In this document: positions 17,201 to 28,637 of the stretch, piece by piece
How positions within the stretch are numbered: position 1 is the first letter of the stretch
How the letters are laid out: each line of letters starts with the position of its first letter
Source: JBOIBN01 sp050739575
GTDB lineage: Bacteria > Pseudomonadota > Gammaproteobacteria > JAKDMP01
Reading direction: 5' to 3'
NCBI GenBank assembly: GCA_050739575.1
Contig: JBOIBN010000024.1
Coordinates: 1 to 33,799 of the forward strand
DNA length: 33,799 nucleotides
Notes under the pieces: generated by a model
The model's input: the letters and a program-made list of their open reading frames with translations, nothing else
Told to the model about the DNA's origin: nothing
The model's database searches: none
Made by a program: the position numbers and the translations under genes

Positions 17201-19050
17201 GGCGGTTCCGCCTCGGTTCCCGCCAGTCCGGCGCGCAGGAAGCCTTCACGCAATGCATCGCGCTCCGTCGGACGGGCCGCATGCGCCGCGGCTTTGGCCT
17301 CCTCCGAAGGCCACAGATCGAGCCGGTCCATTCGCGCGAGATCCTCGCCGCGCCACCAGCCGGGCAACGGAACGACGTCGTGGGTGCCGATCGTTGCCAG
17401 CGCCTCGCGCGGATACTGTTCCGGTGCCACCGGTTGTCCCGTTTCGGTGTGTTCGAAGTAGAGGAGCCGGAGCGAAAGAATACCCCGCTCCGACAACCGC
17501 GCGCGCAGACCCTCCGGCACCGTTCCCAGATCCTCGCCGACGACGACACAGCGGGCGCGATTGCTTTCGAGCGCGATCACGGCGAGCATCAGATCGAGGG
17601 GATAGCGCAGGTACGCGCCGTCGGCCGGCGTGGCGCCGGGGGGGATCACGAAGAGCCGGTTGAGCCCGAGCACGTGATCGATGCGCAGCGCTCCCGCATG
17701 GTGCAGGTTGGCGCGCACGAGTTCGATGAAGGTTGCGAGCTGTCGTTCGACAAGGCGCTGCGGATGGAGCGGCGGGAAGCCCCAGTTCTGTCCGCGCGGA
17801 TTGAGCGGATCGGGCGGCGCGCCGACCGCGAGCGCGGTCGCGAAATCATTGCGACCCGCCCAGACTTCGGCGCCGGCGGGGTCGGCACCGAGCGCGAGAT
17901 CGTGATAAAGCCCGATTCGGAGTCCGGCGTCGCGGGCGCGGCGCGCGGCAGTTTCGAGTTGTACATCCGCCTGCCACTGAAGCCAGATATGGAAGTCGTA
18001 GGCATCCTGCCGCTTCGCTAAAAACCGTTCGAGCTCCTTGCTTTCCGGATCGCGCAGGACGGCCGGCCAAGTGCCGAGGTCGGTGCCGAACTCGATCGTG
18101 AGGGTTTCGAACCGCGCCCAGTTGACGATTCCACGGCTAGCCCGGCTTCGAAACTCGTCGAATGCCGTATCACCGCCGCTCCGGCGGAAGCCTTCGAAAG
18201 CGGCGCGCGCGAGGCTTAGCTTCTCGGCTGAGGCGGCCGCGTAATCGATCAGCGTCCCCGCGTTGAGGGCACGGACGCGGGCCAGGAACGCCGGTTTCTC
18301 GAAGCGCGCACGCAGAGCATCGTCGATGCCCGGCAGCCGGCGCACGTCGAGATAAAGCGGATTGAGAGCGAGGCGTGAACTCGGCGAATAAGGGCTCACG
18401 CGTTCGGGCGCCGCAAGAAAGAGCGCGTGCAGCGGATTGATTCCAAGAGTCGCCGCGCCCATCGCGCCCGCGGCTTCGCCGAGGCCGGCGAGATCCGTGA
18501 AGTCTCCGAGGCCGATGCTCGTCGGACCGATCTGTTCGTAGAGCTGGATCGAAAGCCCGTAGCCACGCGCCGGTTTGTCCGGTAGCCAGGCTTTCTCCGA
18601 CGCGCGCACGAGCAGCGTTTCGGCCGTGTTCGCACCGCTCCGGAGCGAAAGCTTGTAGTAGCCGGGTGAAAGCGGCGGAAGCGCGAGTAGTGGTTTGCCG
18701 CCGTCGATATCGAGATCGGCGGTGGCGATCCTTCCGCCGGTTTCCATCCCTTCGCCGGCGAGTGTCCATTCGAGCGCATCGCCCGTGAGCGCCTGCGGAT
18801 TCAGTTCAAGGCGGGGCGGCATCGGTTCGAAGCTTGCGACGGCCGGTGGCGCGAGTTCGGTGGTGCGTTTCGCTTCAAAGACGGCGAGCGCCTCTCGTAT
18901 TCCACTGTCGCTGGCAACGTAGCCGAGTCCCTCGAGCAAGGCTCGCAGGCTGGTGGCCGACACTTCGTGTCGGATGCCGCCGATATCGGTATAGCTTGTT
19001 GCGAGCCCGACCGCCTTGGCCAGTTCGTCGAACCGCGCGTCTTCACTCAT
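14245..19050 (-). CDS. Fused 4-alpha-glucanotransferase and malto-oligosyltrehalose synthase
   Basis: A single frame of 1601 residues holds two enzymes. Residues 1 to about 690 are a GH77 amylomaltase (MalQ), which moves maltodextrin segments between chains. Its presumed nucleophile is Asp458 (LRIDHVLG), acid/base Glu506 (VVGEDLGTVPEG) and third acid Asp558 (GTHDVVPLPGWW). Residues about 698-1601 are TreY (GH13_26), which turns the reducing end of a maltodextrin into a trehalose unit. They start TATYRVQLHADFGF, with STHGYD, VVDFVPNHMG, Asp1007 (LRLDHVDGLA), Glu1038 (LWVEKIL) and Asp1267 (ATHDTKRGEDARMR). I set the start at the ATG at 19050, which overlaps the treZ stop by 8 nt. A longer frame to 19116 only reads into treZ. 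MalQ can lengthen short maltodextrins for TreY, and TreZ then releases trehalose. No frame break is seen at the junction. Confidence 0.95.
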   Translation of the reverse strand: MSEDARFDELAKAVGLATSYTDIGGIRHEVSATSLRALLEGLGYVASDSGIREALAVFEAKRTTELAPPAVASFEPMPPRLELNPQALTGDALEWTLAGEGMETGGRIATADLDIDGGKPLLALPPLSPGYYKLSLRSGANTAETLLVRASEKAWLPDKPARGYGLSIQLYEQIGPTSIGLGDFTDLAGLGEAAGAMGAATLGINPLHALFLAAPERVSPYSPSSRLALNPLYLDVRRLPGIDDALRARFEKPAFLARVRALNAGTLIDYAAASAEKLSLARAAFEGFRRSGGDTAFDEFRSRASRGIVNWARFETLTIEFGTDLGTWPAVLRDPESKELERFLAKRQDAYDFHIWLQWQADVQLETAARRARDAGLRIGLYHDLALGADPAGAEVWAGRNDFATALAVGAPPDPLNPRGQNWGFPPLHPQRLVERQLATFIELVRANLHHAGALRIDHVLGLNRLFVIPPGATPADGAYLRYPLDLMLAVIALESNRARCVVVGEDLGTVPEGLRARLSERGILSLRLLYFEHTETGQPVAPEQYPREALATIGTHDVVPLPGWWRGEDLARMDRLDLWPSEEAKAAAHAARPTERDALREGFLRAGLAGTEAEPPAAAAYRWLARTPSRLLAIQPEDALEIADPVNVPGTTVEEPNWRSLRFPPWPEWLADPRFVEVVCAVQAERGTPRRRDDTTLTATYRVQLHADFGFGEAAALAPYLARLGVSHLYLSPVMSAVPGSTHGYDMTDPTQLDEARGGGAGFSELRDALERKGLGLVVDFVPNHMGAHPGNPWWMDLLEWGHASVHDASFDVDWSGDDARLLVPVLAATLDEVLSRGEISLAFEPSGRFCARYFSHLLPLAPASTAALVRLAAHRVEAPERTQLATLARRLRGLAAVPTGERRATGLTLEAELAVLAEDAQVLKTLKETVADFSHNAGPMTRLLERQAWRLVHWRRAVEEINYRRFFDIADLAALRMERPAVFGAVHAGIRRLLDEGSVQGLRLDHVDGLAAPGRYLERLRELVEAHGGDVPLWVEKILAVDETLCPWPVAGTTGYEFLNDVTRLFVPAAGAAKLQTLWREFVPDAQPFDETLALAKRETVEDLFAPMLDRIVTALAPRAPVALERLRIALVEIVVALPVYRAYPDAPDSARAAQEAIVAQAAAAVQDAETGEWLGHLLALPLDEAARLPAPLRDGVARFWQLASAAMAKGLEDTAFYRDFALLALNEVGGDPRVASLSNEEFHVRMTRRARDWPAALNASATHDTKRGEDARMRLAMFTAHADEWRRLVSRLRSAAAPLRPDGVHPADEYLAWQTLLAAWPPPAAVPLDKAACESLAVRLEKYLTKALREGKQRSSWLSPNVAYEKKLAVYAAALLDPARAADFQHDFLSFAAAVARSGALASLAALALKCTAPGVPDLYQGTELWDLTLVDPDNRRPVDYLLRERLLADFSPKTAGQSTDCGHDLRELLAEWPDGRIKFYVLAKLLELRRSNPDVFANGHYEPVPMEGARADDVLAFRRRYADKEVLVFIARVCPALMQKGRCALSAGAWGNTRSATPNSQTRTWRELFTGRHYRGDELLAAELLSPLPGAVLLPES

Positions 19051-20836
19051 CGACGAGAACTCTGACCGACCAAGGCGCAAGCTCCACGTCTGCATTCGCC
19101 GGATCGCCGTAAACAAGCCGTCCCGCCTCGGCCGGTGCGTTTACCGGTTCTCCGTCAAGGTTGGCCGCCAAGCGCCAGTGACCTCTCGCGAGCGGCCACT
19201 CGATTGCGAACGCCGCCTCGCCGAGCATGCGCCAGACGCCGGCGCCTGTTTGCGCAAGTTGCGGCACGAGTTCGCGCCGCCGGCAGGCGATCAACTCGGA
19301 GATGAACGCGAGCCATTCGGCATGAAGCGGTGCATGTAATTCGTCCCAGTCGAGGCGCGATCGCAAAAAGGTTACGCGCGCGGTCGGATCCGGGATACGG
19401 GCGCGTGCCTCGGGGTCGCGAAAGGCGGCGAAACGGTCGAACTCCTTGCGCCGGCCTTCACGGACGGCGGCGCCCAGTTCGCCCGGAAAATCGCAGAAGT
19501 AGAGAAATGGCGTGCCAGCCGCCCATTCCTCGCCCATGAAGAGCAGTGGCACGCCCGGCGAGAGAAAAAGCAGTACGTATAGCGCGCGCAGAGACTCCGG
19601 CGCCGCGAGTTCTGTAAAGCGTTCGCCGAAGGCGCGATTGCCGATCTGGTCGTGATTTTGCAGAAAGTTGACGAATGCGATTGGCAGGACTTTGGCGCTT
19701 TGTTCGCCGCGTGTGCTGTTGTCGCGAAACGCGGAGCGTTCGCCCTGATAAGCGAAGCCCTCGGCTATTGCGCGCGCCAGATACTGCGCCGGCCGTTCTG
19801 CGTAGTCACCGTAGTAGCCATCGCGCTCGTCCGTCACAGCGCAGTGCGCGGCATGATGGAAGTCGTCGTTCCACTGCGCGGTGTAGTGTCGCGGCGGAGC
19901 CGCGTGGGGCAGCCAGCGTGCCTCGTTGCGGTCGTTCTCGAGAATCAGATGCACTTCGCGATCGCGGATTTCACCGCGCACGCGTTCGGCGAGCTCGCGC
20001 AGGAAATCCGCGCCGCCGGGCGAATCCTCGATCGCGTGCACGGCGTCCAGGCGCAGGCCGTCGAAGTGATATTCCTCCAGCCAGTAGAGTGCGTTCTCGA
20101 TGAAGAATCGGCGCAAGAGCGGGTTGTCGAAGGCGAGTGCTGCGCCCCAGGGCGTGTGCGCGTCGGGATGAAAGAAATCGGGCGCGTAACGGGCGCGGGC
20201 GAGGTAATTGCCGCTCGGCCCGAAGTGGTTATACACCACGTCGAGCAGCACCATGAGTCCGCGTGCATGGCATGCATCTATCAGGCGCTTCAGATCGTTC
20301 GGACGCCCGTAGGCCGAATCCGGCGCATAAGGCAGCACACCGTCATAGCCCCAGTTGCGCGCGCCCGCAAAGTCGGCGACGGGCATGAGTTCGATCGCGG
20401 TGACGCCGAGGCGTTCGAAGTGATCGAGTCGTCTCTGCACACCGTTATAGCCGCCCGACCGATCGAAGCAGCCGACATGCAGTTCGTAGACGATGGCCTC
20501 GTTCCACGGTCGTCCCCGCCAGACCTTGTCGCCCCATTCGTAATCGAACGAGTCCACGACTTCGCTCGGCCCGTCGACATCCTCCGGCTGAAAGCGGCTT
20601 GCCGGATCGGGCACGGCTTCGCCTGCGCCGATTTCGTATCGGTAAAGACTGCCGGCTTCCGCATTGGCGACTACCGTTTCGAAGATACCCTTTTCCGAAC
20701 GGAGCATGGGAATCCGAACGCCGTCCGCCAGCACGACGGCGGCTTCGTCGAGCGCAGGCGCATGGAATCGGAAACGAACGCCGGCGCCGGGAATAATCTC
20801 GGCACCGAAAGGCAGCCGGCGATAGCGTCGCGTCAC
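19043..20836 (-). CDS. treZ: Malto-oligosyltrehalose trehalohydrolase
   Basis: TreZ (GH13_10) releases trehalose from the maltooligosyl-trehalose made by TreY. The 597 residues begin with a beta-sandwich (FGAEIIPGAGVRFRFHAP). The (beta/alpha)8 barrel follows, with ELHVGCFDRSGGYNGV, ELMPVADFAGARNWGYDGV and LLDVVYNHFGPSGNYL. The likely catalytic residues are Asp264 (GLRLDAVHAI), Glu300 (LILENDRNEARW) and Asp396 (LQNHDQIGNRA). ENDRNEARW and FLQNHDQIGNRA are typical of TreZ rather than of GlgB or GlgX. The GTG start overlaps the glgX stop by 4 nt, and the end overlaps the malQ-treY start by 8 nt, so the three are translationally coupled. Confidence 0.96.
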   Translation of the reverse strand: MTRRYRRLPFGAEIIPGAGVRFRFHAPALDEAAVVLADGVRIPMLRSEKGIFETVVANAEAGSLYRYEIGAGEAVPDPASRFQPEDVDGPSEVVDSFDYEWGDKVWRGRPWNEAIVYELHVGCFDRSGGYNGVQRRLDHFERLGVTAIELMPVADFAGARNWGYDGVLPYAPDSAYGRPNDLKRLIDACHARGLMVLLDVVYNHFGPSGNYLARARYAPDFFHPDAHTPWGAALAFDNPLLRRFFIENALYWLEEYHFDGLRLDAVHAIEDSPGGADFLRELAERVRGEIRDREVHLILENDRNEARWLPHAAPPRHYTAQWNDDFHHAAHCAVTDERDGYYGDYAERPAQYLARAIAEGFAYQGERSAFRDNSTRGEQSAKVLPIAFVNFLQNHDQIGNRAFGERFTELAAPESLRALYVLLFLSPGVPLLFMGEEWAAGTPFLYFCDFPGELGAAVREGRRKEFDRFAAFRDPEARARIPDPTARVTFLRSRLDWDELHAPLHAEWLAFISELIACRRRELVPQLAQTGAGVWRMLGEAAFAIEWPLARGHWRLAANLDGEPVNAPAEAGRLVYGDPANADVELAPWSVRVLVDE

Positions 20837-22968
20837 CCTGCGGGGGCGCTCATGCGCTCCAACACGACGACCGAACGCGCGTCGACACTGAGCGTTTCAT
20901 TGGTGAGCGTTTCATCCGGCCATGCAGGATCACGGGCGGTGTCCAGCAGGAGCTTCCATCCGCTGCCCGACGGTCGAGCAGGCAGACGGAATTCGATGCG
21001 CTCGGCTCCGGCATGAATGATCAGAAGCAAGCAGTCATCGCGCACCGGTCGGCCGCGGTTATCGCGACCGATGAGGGCACGGCCGTTGAGGAGCATGGCC
21101 ACGGTTGCGCCTTCGGGGCGATGCCAGTCATCGTGGGAGAATTCCTCCCCGTTCGCACCGAACCAGAGGATGTCGGGCACGTCCTCCTCGTCGTGAACGC
21201 GGGCATGCAGATAACGCGGTGCGCGCAATACCGGATGCGCGCGCCGAAAGGCGATCAGACCTGAGACGAAATCGATGTCGGCCTGTTCTTCTTCGCGCAG
21301 AGCGTGCCAGTCGAACCAGGAAATTTCGTTGTCCTGGCACCAGGCATTGTTGTTGCCTTGTTGCGTACGTCCGAACTCGTCCCCACCGAGAATCATCGGC
21401 GTGCCTTGCGAGAGCAGCAACGTCGCCAGCAGATTGCGGCGTTGACGGTAGCGCAGCGCATTGATGCCAGCGTCGTCGGTCGGACCTTCCGCACCAAAGT
21501 TGGCGCTGAGATTATTGTCGTTCCCGTCCCGATTGTCTTCGCCGTTGGCCTCGTTGTGCTTGTGTTCGTAGGAGACAAGATCGGCAAGCGCAAAGCCGTC
21601 GTGGCAAGTAACGAAGTTGATGCTCGCCCACGGGCGATCGCCGCTTGGCTCGAACAAATCGGACGAACCGAGCAGGCGACCGCCGAGTTCGGCCAACGTA
21701 CCCTGGTCGCCGCGCCAGAACCGGCGCACGCAATCCCGGTAGCGATCGTTCCATTCGGAGAAGGGCGCGCCGAATTCGCCCAGACGATAGCCGCCGAGGC
21801 CGACATCCCAGGGCTCGACGATGAGTTTGGTGCGCGCGAGCAGAGGATCCTGGCGGAGCGAATCGAGAAAGCCCGCGCCGGGATCGAAACCCGAACCCTC
21901 ACGCGCGAGGGTGGTGGCGAGATCGAAGCGAAAGCCGTCAACCTGATATTCGCCTGCCCATAGCCGCAGACTGTCCATGACCAGTTGCGCGACGCGCAGG
22001 TGCGCGAAGTTCAGTGTGTTGCCGGTGCCGGTCACATCGTCGTAGTAGCGCGGCTCGTCTGCGTTCAGGCGATAGTAGCTCGCGTTGTCTATACCGCGAA
22101 AGCAAAGCGTCGGTCCGAGTTCGCTACCCTCGCCGGTGTGGTTGTAGACGACGTCGAGGAAGACCTCGATGCCGGCCGCGTGCAGACGCGCAACCATGCG
22201 GCGGAATTCGTCGGGATAGTTGCCTTCAAGAAGGCGCGGGTCGGGGGCGAAGAACCCGATCGTCGTATAGCCCCAGTAATTGCTCAAGCCTTTCTCGATC
22301 AGCCAGCGCGAATTGAGCGCCGCTTGCACCGGCAGAAGTTCGATGGCGGTCACGCCGAGCCGCAAGAGATGTTCGATCGCCGCATCGTCGGCGAGTCCGG
22401 CGGCGGTGCCGCGCAGGGGCTCGGGCACCTGCGGATGGTGCCTGGTGTAACCCTTCAGATGCGCTTCGTAAACTACGCTTTCAGTCCAGGGACGATCAGG
22501 CCGGCGTGAGTCGGCCCAAGTGAAGGCCGGGTCCACGACAATACACTTGGGGACGGCGCGCGCATTGTCGCGCCGGTCGAAGGAGAGATCCCCCCGCGGC
22601 GAACCCACGTTGTAGCCGAAGTTCGCATCCGACCAGCGCACCTGGCCAGTCAGCGCCCGCGCATAAGGATCGAGAAGCAGCTTGTGGTGGTTGAAGCGAT
22701 GGCCGCGTCGCGGTTCGTACGGTCCGTACACCCGGTAGCCGTAACGCAGGCCCGGTTGGCCGTCGAGAAGATAGCCGTGCCAGACGTCGCCGGTGCGTTC
22801 CTGTAGCTCCAGTCGGGCGGTTTCCCGCCGGTCGCTGTCATCGAAAAGGCACAGTTCGACTTTTTCCGCATTCGCGGAGAAGAGCGCGAAGTTCACGCCG
22901 CGGCCGTCCCAGGTCGCGCCGAGGGGATAGGGACGTCCCGGCGCGAGCCGTTGCCGAGCCTGCCTCAT
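20833..22968 (-). CDS. glgX: Glycogen debranching enzyme GlgX
   Basis: GlgX (GH13_11, isoamylase type) hydrolyses alpha-1,6 branch points of glycogen, releasing short linear maltodextrins. The 711 residues start with a CBM48-like domain (PLGATWDGRGVNFALFSANA, YGYRVYGPYEPRRGHRFNHH). The barrel follows, with EAHLKGYTRHHP, YWGYTTIGFFAPDPR and LDVVYNHTGEGSELGPTL. The likely catalytic residues are Asp349 (VDGFRFDLAT), Glu385 (LIVEPWDVG) and Asp457 (FVTCHDGFALADLV). QGTPMILGGDEFGRTQQGNNN is the normal late motif. It starts with ATG at 22968, is separated from glgB by 224 nt containing a palindromic repeat, and overlaps treZ by 4 nt. Its products fit MalQ and TreY, coded just downstream. Confidence 0.97.
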   Translation of the reverse strand: MRQARQRLAPGRPYPLGATWDGRGVNFALFSANAEKVELCLFDDSDRRETARLELQERTGDVWHGYLLDGQPGLRYGYRVYGPYEPRRGHRFNHHKLLLDPYARALTGQVRWSDANFGYNVGSPRGDLSFDRRDNARAVPKCIVVDPAFTWADSRRPDRPWTESVVYEAHLKGYTRHHPQVPEPLRGTAAGLADDAAIEHLLRLGVTAIELLPVQAALNSRWLIEKGLSNYWGYTTIGFFAPDPRLLEGNYPDEFRRMVARLHAAGIEVFLDVVYNHTGEGSELGPTLCFRGIDNASYYRLNADEPRYYDDVTGTGNTLNFAHLRVAQLVMDSLRLWAGEYQVDGFRFDLATTLAREGSGFDPGAGFLDSLRQDPLLARTKLIVEPWDVGLGGYRLGEFGAPFSEWNDRYRDCVRRFWRGDQGTLAELGGRLLGSSDLFEPSGDRPWASINFVTCHDGFALADLVSYEHKHNEANGEDNRDGNDNNLSANFGAEGPTDDAGINALRYRQRRNLLATLLLSQGTPMILGGDEFGRTQQGNNNAWCQDNEISWFDWHALREEEQADIDFVSGLIAFRRAHPVLRAPRYLHARVHDEEDVPDILWFGANGEEFSHDDWHRPEGATVAMLLNGRALIGRDNRGRPVRDDCLLLIIHAGAERIEFRLPARPSGSGWKLLLDTARDPAWPDETLTNETLSVDARSVVVLERMSAPAG

Positions 22969-23005
22969 GGATGCAGCATCCGTTTGTGCGAATTGTTCGT
23001 TTCAT

Positions 23006-23162
23006 CGCAGAGTGCGCAGAGATCGCAGAGATTATTTCCGAACTTCATTTTTACCTCAAACCTGATGTTTCGTTGGTATGCGGACGCTTCGTGTCCGCAG
23101 TCAAGCCGTTAACGTTAAGCATAATTCATTCCTTTGCCTCTGCGTTCTCCGCGTGCTCTGCG
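23006..23162. repeat. Palindromic element with 25-bp inverted ends, CGCAGAG motif
   Basis: The left arm 23006-23030 (CGCAGAGTGCGCAGAGATCG...) and the right arm 23138-23162 are inverted copies, 21 of 25 bases identical. Each arm is itself a series of CGCAGAG-like units. The interior is more AT-rich than the flanking genes and holds a perfect 7-bp hairpin, TGCGGAC (23079-23085) with GTCCGCA (23093-23099). I recall CGCAGAG-type intergenic repeats from many environmental proteobacteria, which suggests a small non-coding mobile repeat. It fills most of the only sizeable gap in the glucan block and may act as a boundary or processing site between glgB and glgX. Confidence 0.65.
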
Positions 23163-23192
23163 GTTTCATTCCCACGCGCCAAGTGCCCGTGA

Positions 23193-25378
23193 TCAACCGG
23201 ATTCATGCACGAAGAAACAAGTGGCGAGCGGTGGGAGCGTCAGCGACACGGATTGTCCGTGTCCATGCGCGGCGACCGGCGTAGCCTCGACACCGCCCGC
23301 GTTGCCGAGATTGCTGCCGCCGTATGTTGCAGCATCGGTGTTCAAGACCTCGCGCCAACGCCCGGCACGCGGCACGCCGATACGGTAAGCGTGGCGTGGA
23401 ACCGGCGTGAAGTTGGAGATGACGAGCACCGGCGCATCGCTTGCTTCGCCGTGGCGCAGAAACGCGAACACGCTCTGGTCCGCATCGTCAGCGACGACCC
23501 ACTCGAAACCTGCACCCTCGCAATCGCGCCGGTGCAATGCGGGCCATTCGCGGTAGCTGCGGTTGAGATCGCGCACCAGGTTCTGCACGCCGCGATGCGG
23601 CGCATAGTCGAGCAGGTGCCAGTCCAGGCTCGCATCGTGGTTCCATTCGCGCCATTGCGCGAACTCACCGCCCATGAAGAGAAGTTTCTTGCCCGGGTGT
23701 CCGAACATGAACCCGTAGTAGGCCCGCAGATTTGCAAACTTCTGCCAGTCGTCGCCCGGCATCTTGCCGATCAGCGAGCCCTTGCCGTGCACCACTTCGT
23801 CGTGCGAGAGCGGCAGGATGAAGTTTTCGCTGAAGGCATAGAGGAGTCCGAAAGTCATCTGGTTGTGATGCCAGCGCCGGTGCACCGGATCCTCGCGCAT
23901 GTAGGCGAGCGTGTCGTGCATCCAGCCCATGTTCCACTTGTAGCCGAAGCCGAGTCCCCCGGCATAAATCGGGTGAGAAACGCCCGGCCAGTCGGTGGAC
24001 TCCTCGGCGGCGGTTGTCGCGCCCGGCGCTTCGGCGAAGACGAGTTCGTTCATGCGTTTGAGAAATGCAATCGCTTCCAGGTTTTCGCGTCCGCCGTAAC
24101 GGTTCGGCAACCATTGGCCGGGCTTTCTGCTGTAGTCGAGATAAAGCATGGAGGCGACCGCATCCACCCGCAGCGCATCGAGGTGATACCGTTTGAGCCA
24201 GAAGAGCGCGTTCCCGATCAGGAAATTCGTGACCTCGCGCCGACCGTAGTTATAGATGAGCGTGTTCCAGTCGGGGTGAAAACCCTGGCGCGGATCGGCA
24301 TGTTCGTAAAGATGCGTGCCGTCGAACCAGCCGAGTCCGTGCGCGTCGTTCGGGAAATGCGCCGGCACCCAGTCGGCGATCACACCGATGTCCGCCGCAT
24401 GCGCGCGCTCGACGAAGCCCGCGAAGGCTTCGGGGGAGCCGAAGCGGCTGGTCGGCGCATAAAGTCCGAGCGGCTGATAGCCCCAGGAACCGTCGAAGGG
24501 GTGCTCGGTGATCGGCAGCAACTCGATGTGCGTAAAGCCCATCTCCTTTGCGTAACCGACGAGCTGCTCGCCCAATTCGTCGTACGTGAGTCGCCGGTTA
24601 TCTTCTTCCGGCACACGCTGCCACGAACCGAGATGCACCTCGTAGATGGAAACCGGTTCGTTGTAACTGGTTTGCGCGGCACGGCGCGCAAGCCAGTCTT
24701 CGTCGGCAATGTGCAGGCGCCCGAGGTCAAATACCTTCGACGCGGTATGCGGCGGATGTTCCGCGGCAAGCGCTACGGGGTCCGCCTTGAGCGGCAGCAG
24801 TTCTCCATGCGGGCCGCGGATTTCGTATTTATACAGCGCACCCTCGTGCACCTGCGGCACGAACAGTTCCCATACGCCGCAGGTATGACGCAGGCGCATC
24901 GCCAGACGCCGCCCGTCCCAACTATTGAAGTCGCCGACGACGGAAACGCGCTGTGCATTGGGAGCCCACACCGCAAAGCCGGTGCCGGCTACGCCGTCCA
25001 TTACCCGCGGATGCGCACCCAGGCAGGCATGGGTTTCGCGGTGCGTGCCCTCGGCCAGCAGGTGTACGTCGAGATCGCCGAGCACGAGGCCGAAGCGATA
25101 GACGTCGTCGAATACCGAATCGCTGCCGGGCCACGCGACACGCAACCGGTAGTCCTTTCGGTTGCGGGGCAACTCGGCGCAAAAGAAACCCGGATAGCGT
25201 TCCGCGGCCGCGACGAGTGCACGTCCGGCGCGATCCACGAGCGTCACCGCGCGCGCACCCGGCTGGAACACGCGTACCTCGGTCGTTCCGTCAACGGCGT
25301 GCGGGCCCAGAATCGCGAAGGGATCGCTGTATTCGCCGGCGGCAAGCGTGGCGGCGGATTGGGCTAGCGCATTTTCAT

Positions 25379-25382
<4 letters not shown>
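23193..25382 (-). CDS. glgB: 1,4-alpha-glucan branching enzyme
   Basis: GlgB (GH13_9) cuts alpha-1,4 chains and rejoins them as alpha-1,6 branches. The 729 residues match the long form of E. coli type (728). An N-terminal N1 domain (DPFAILGPHAVDG) comes first, then CBM48 (FAVWAPNAQRVSVVGDFNSW, about 136-155), the barrel and the C-terminal sheet. The catalytic residues are Asp407 (ALRVDAVASMLY), Glu460 (TAAEESTDWP) and Asp528 (LSHDEVVHGKGSL), offset by two from the E. coli numbers 405, 458 and 526. The ATG at 25382 overlaps the treS stop by 4 nt. It follows treS and glgE, as in other GlgE-pathway clusters, where GlgB branches the polymer that GlgE extends. Confidence 0.97.
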
Positions 25383-28633
<3,251 letters not shown>

Positions 28634-28637
28634 CGTC

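Noticed and set aside
23205..25367. Long open frame of 720 codons on the plus strand over glgB
   Set aside because: It mirrors glgB exactly on the other strand and has no recognisable domain; similar mirrors occur over glgE (28599-30788) and malQ-treY (16627-18021).
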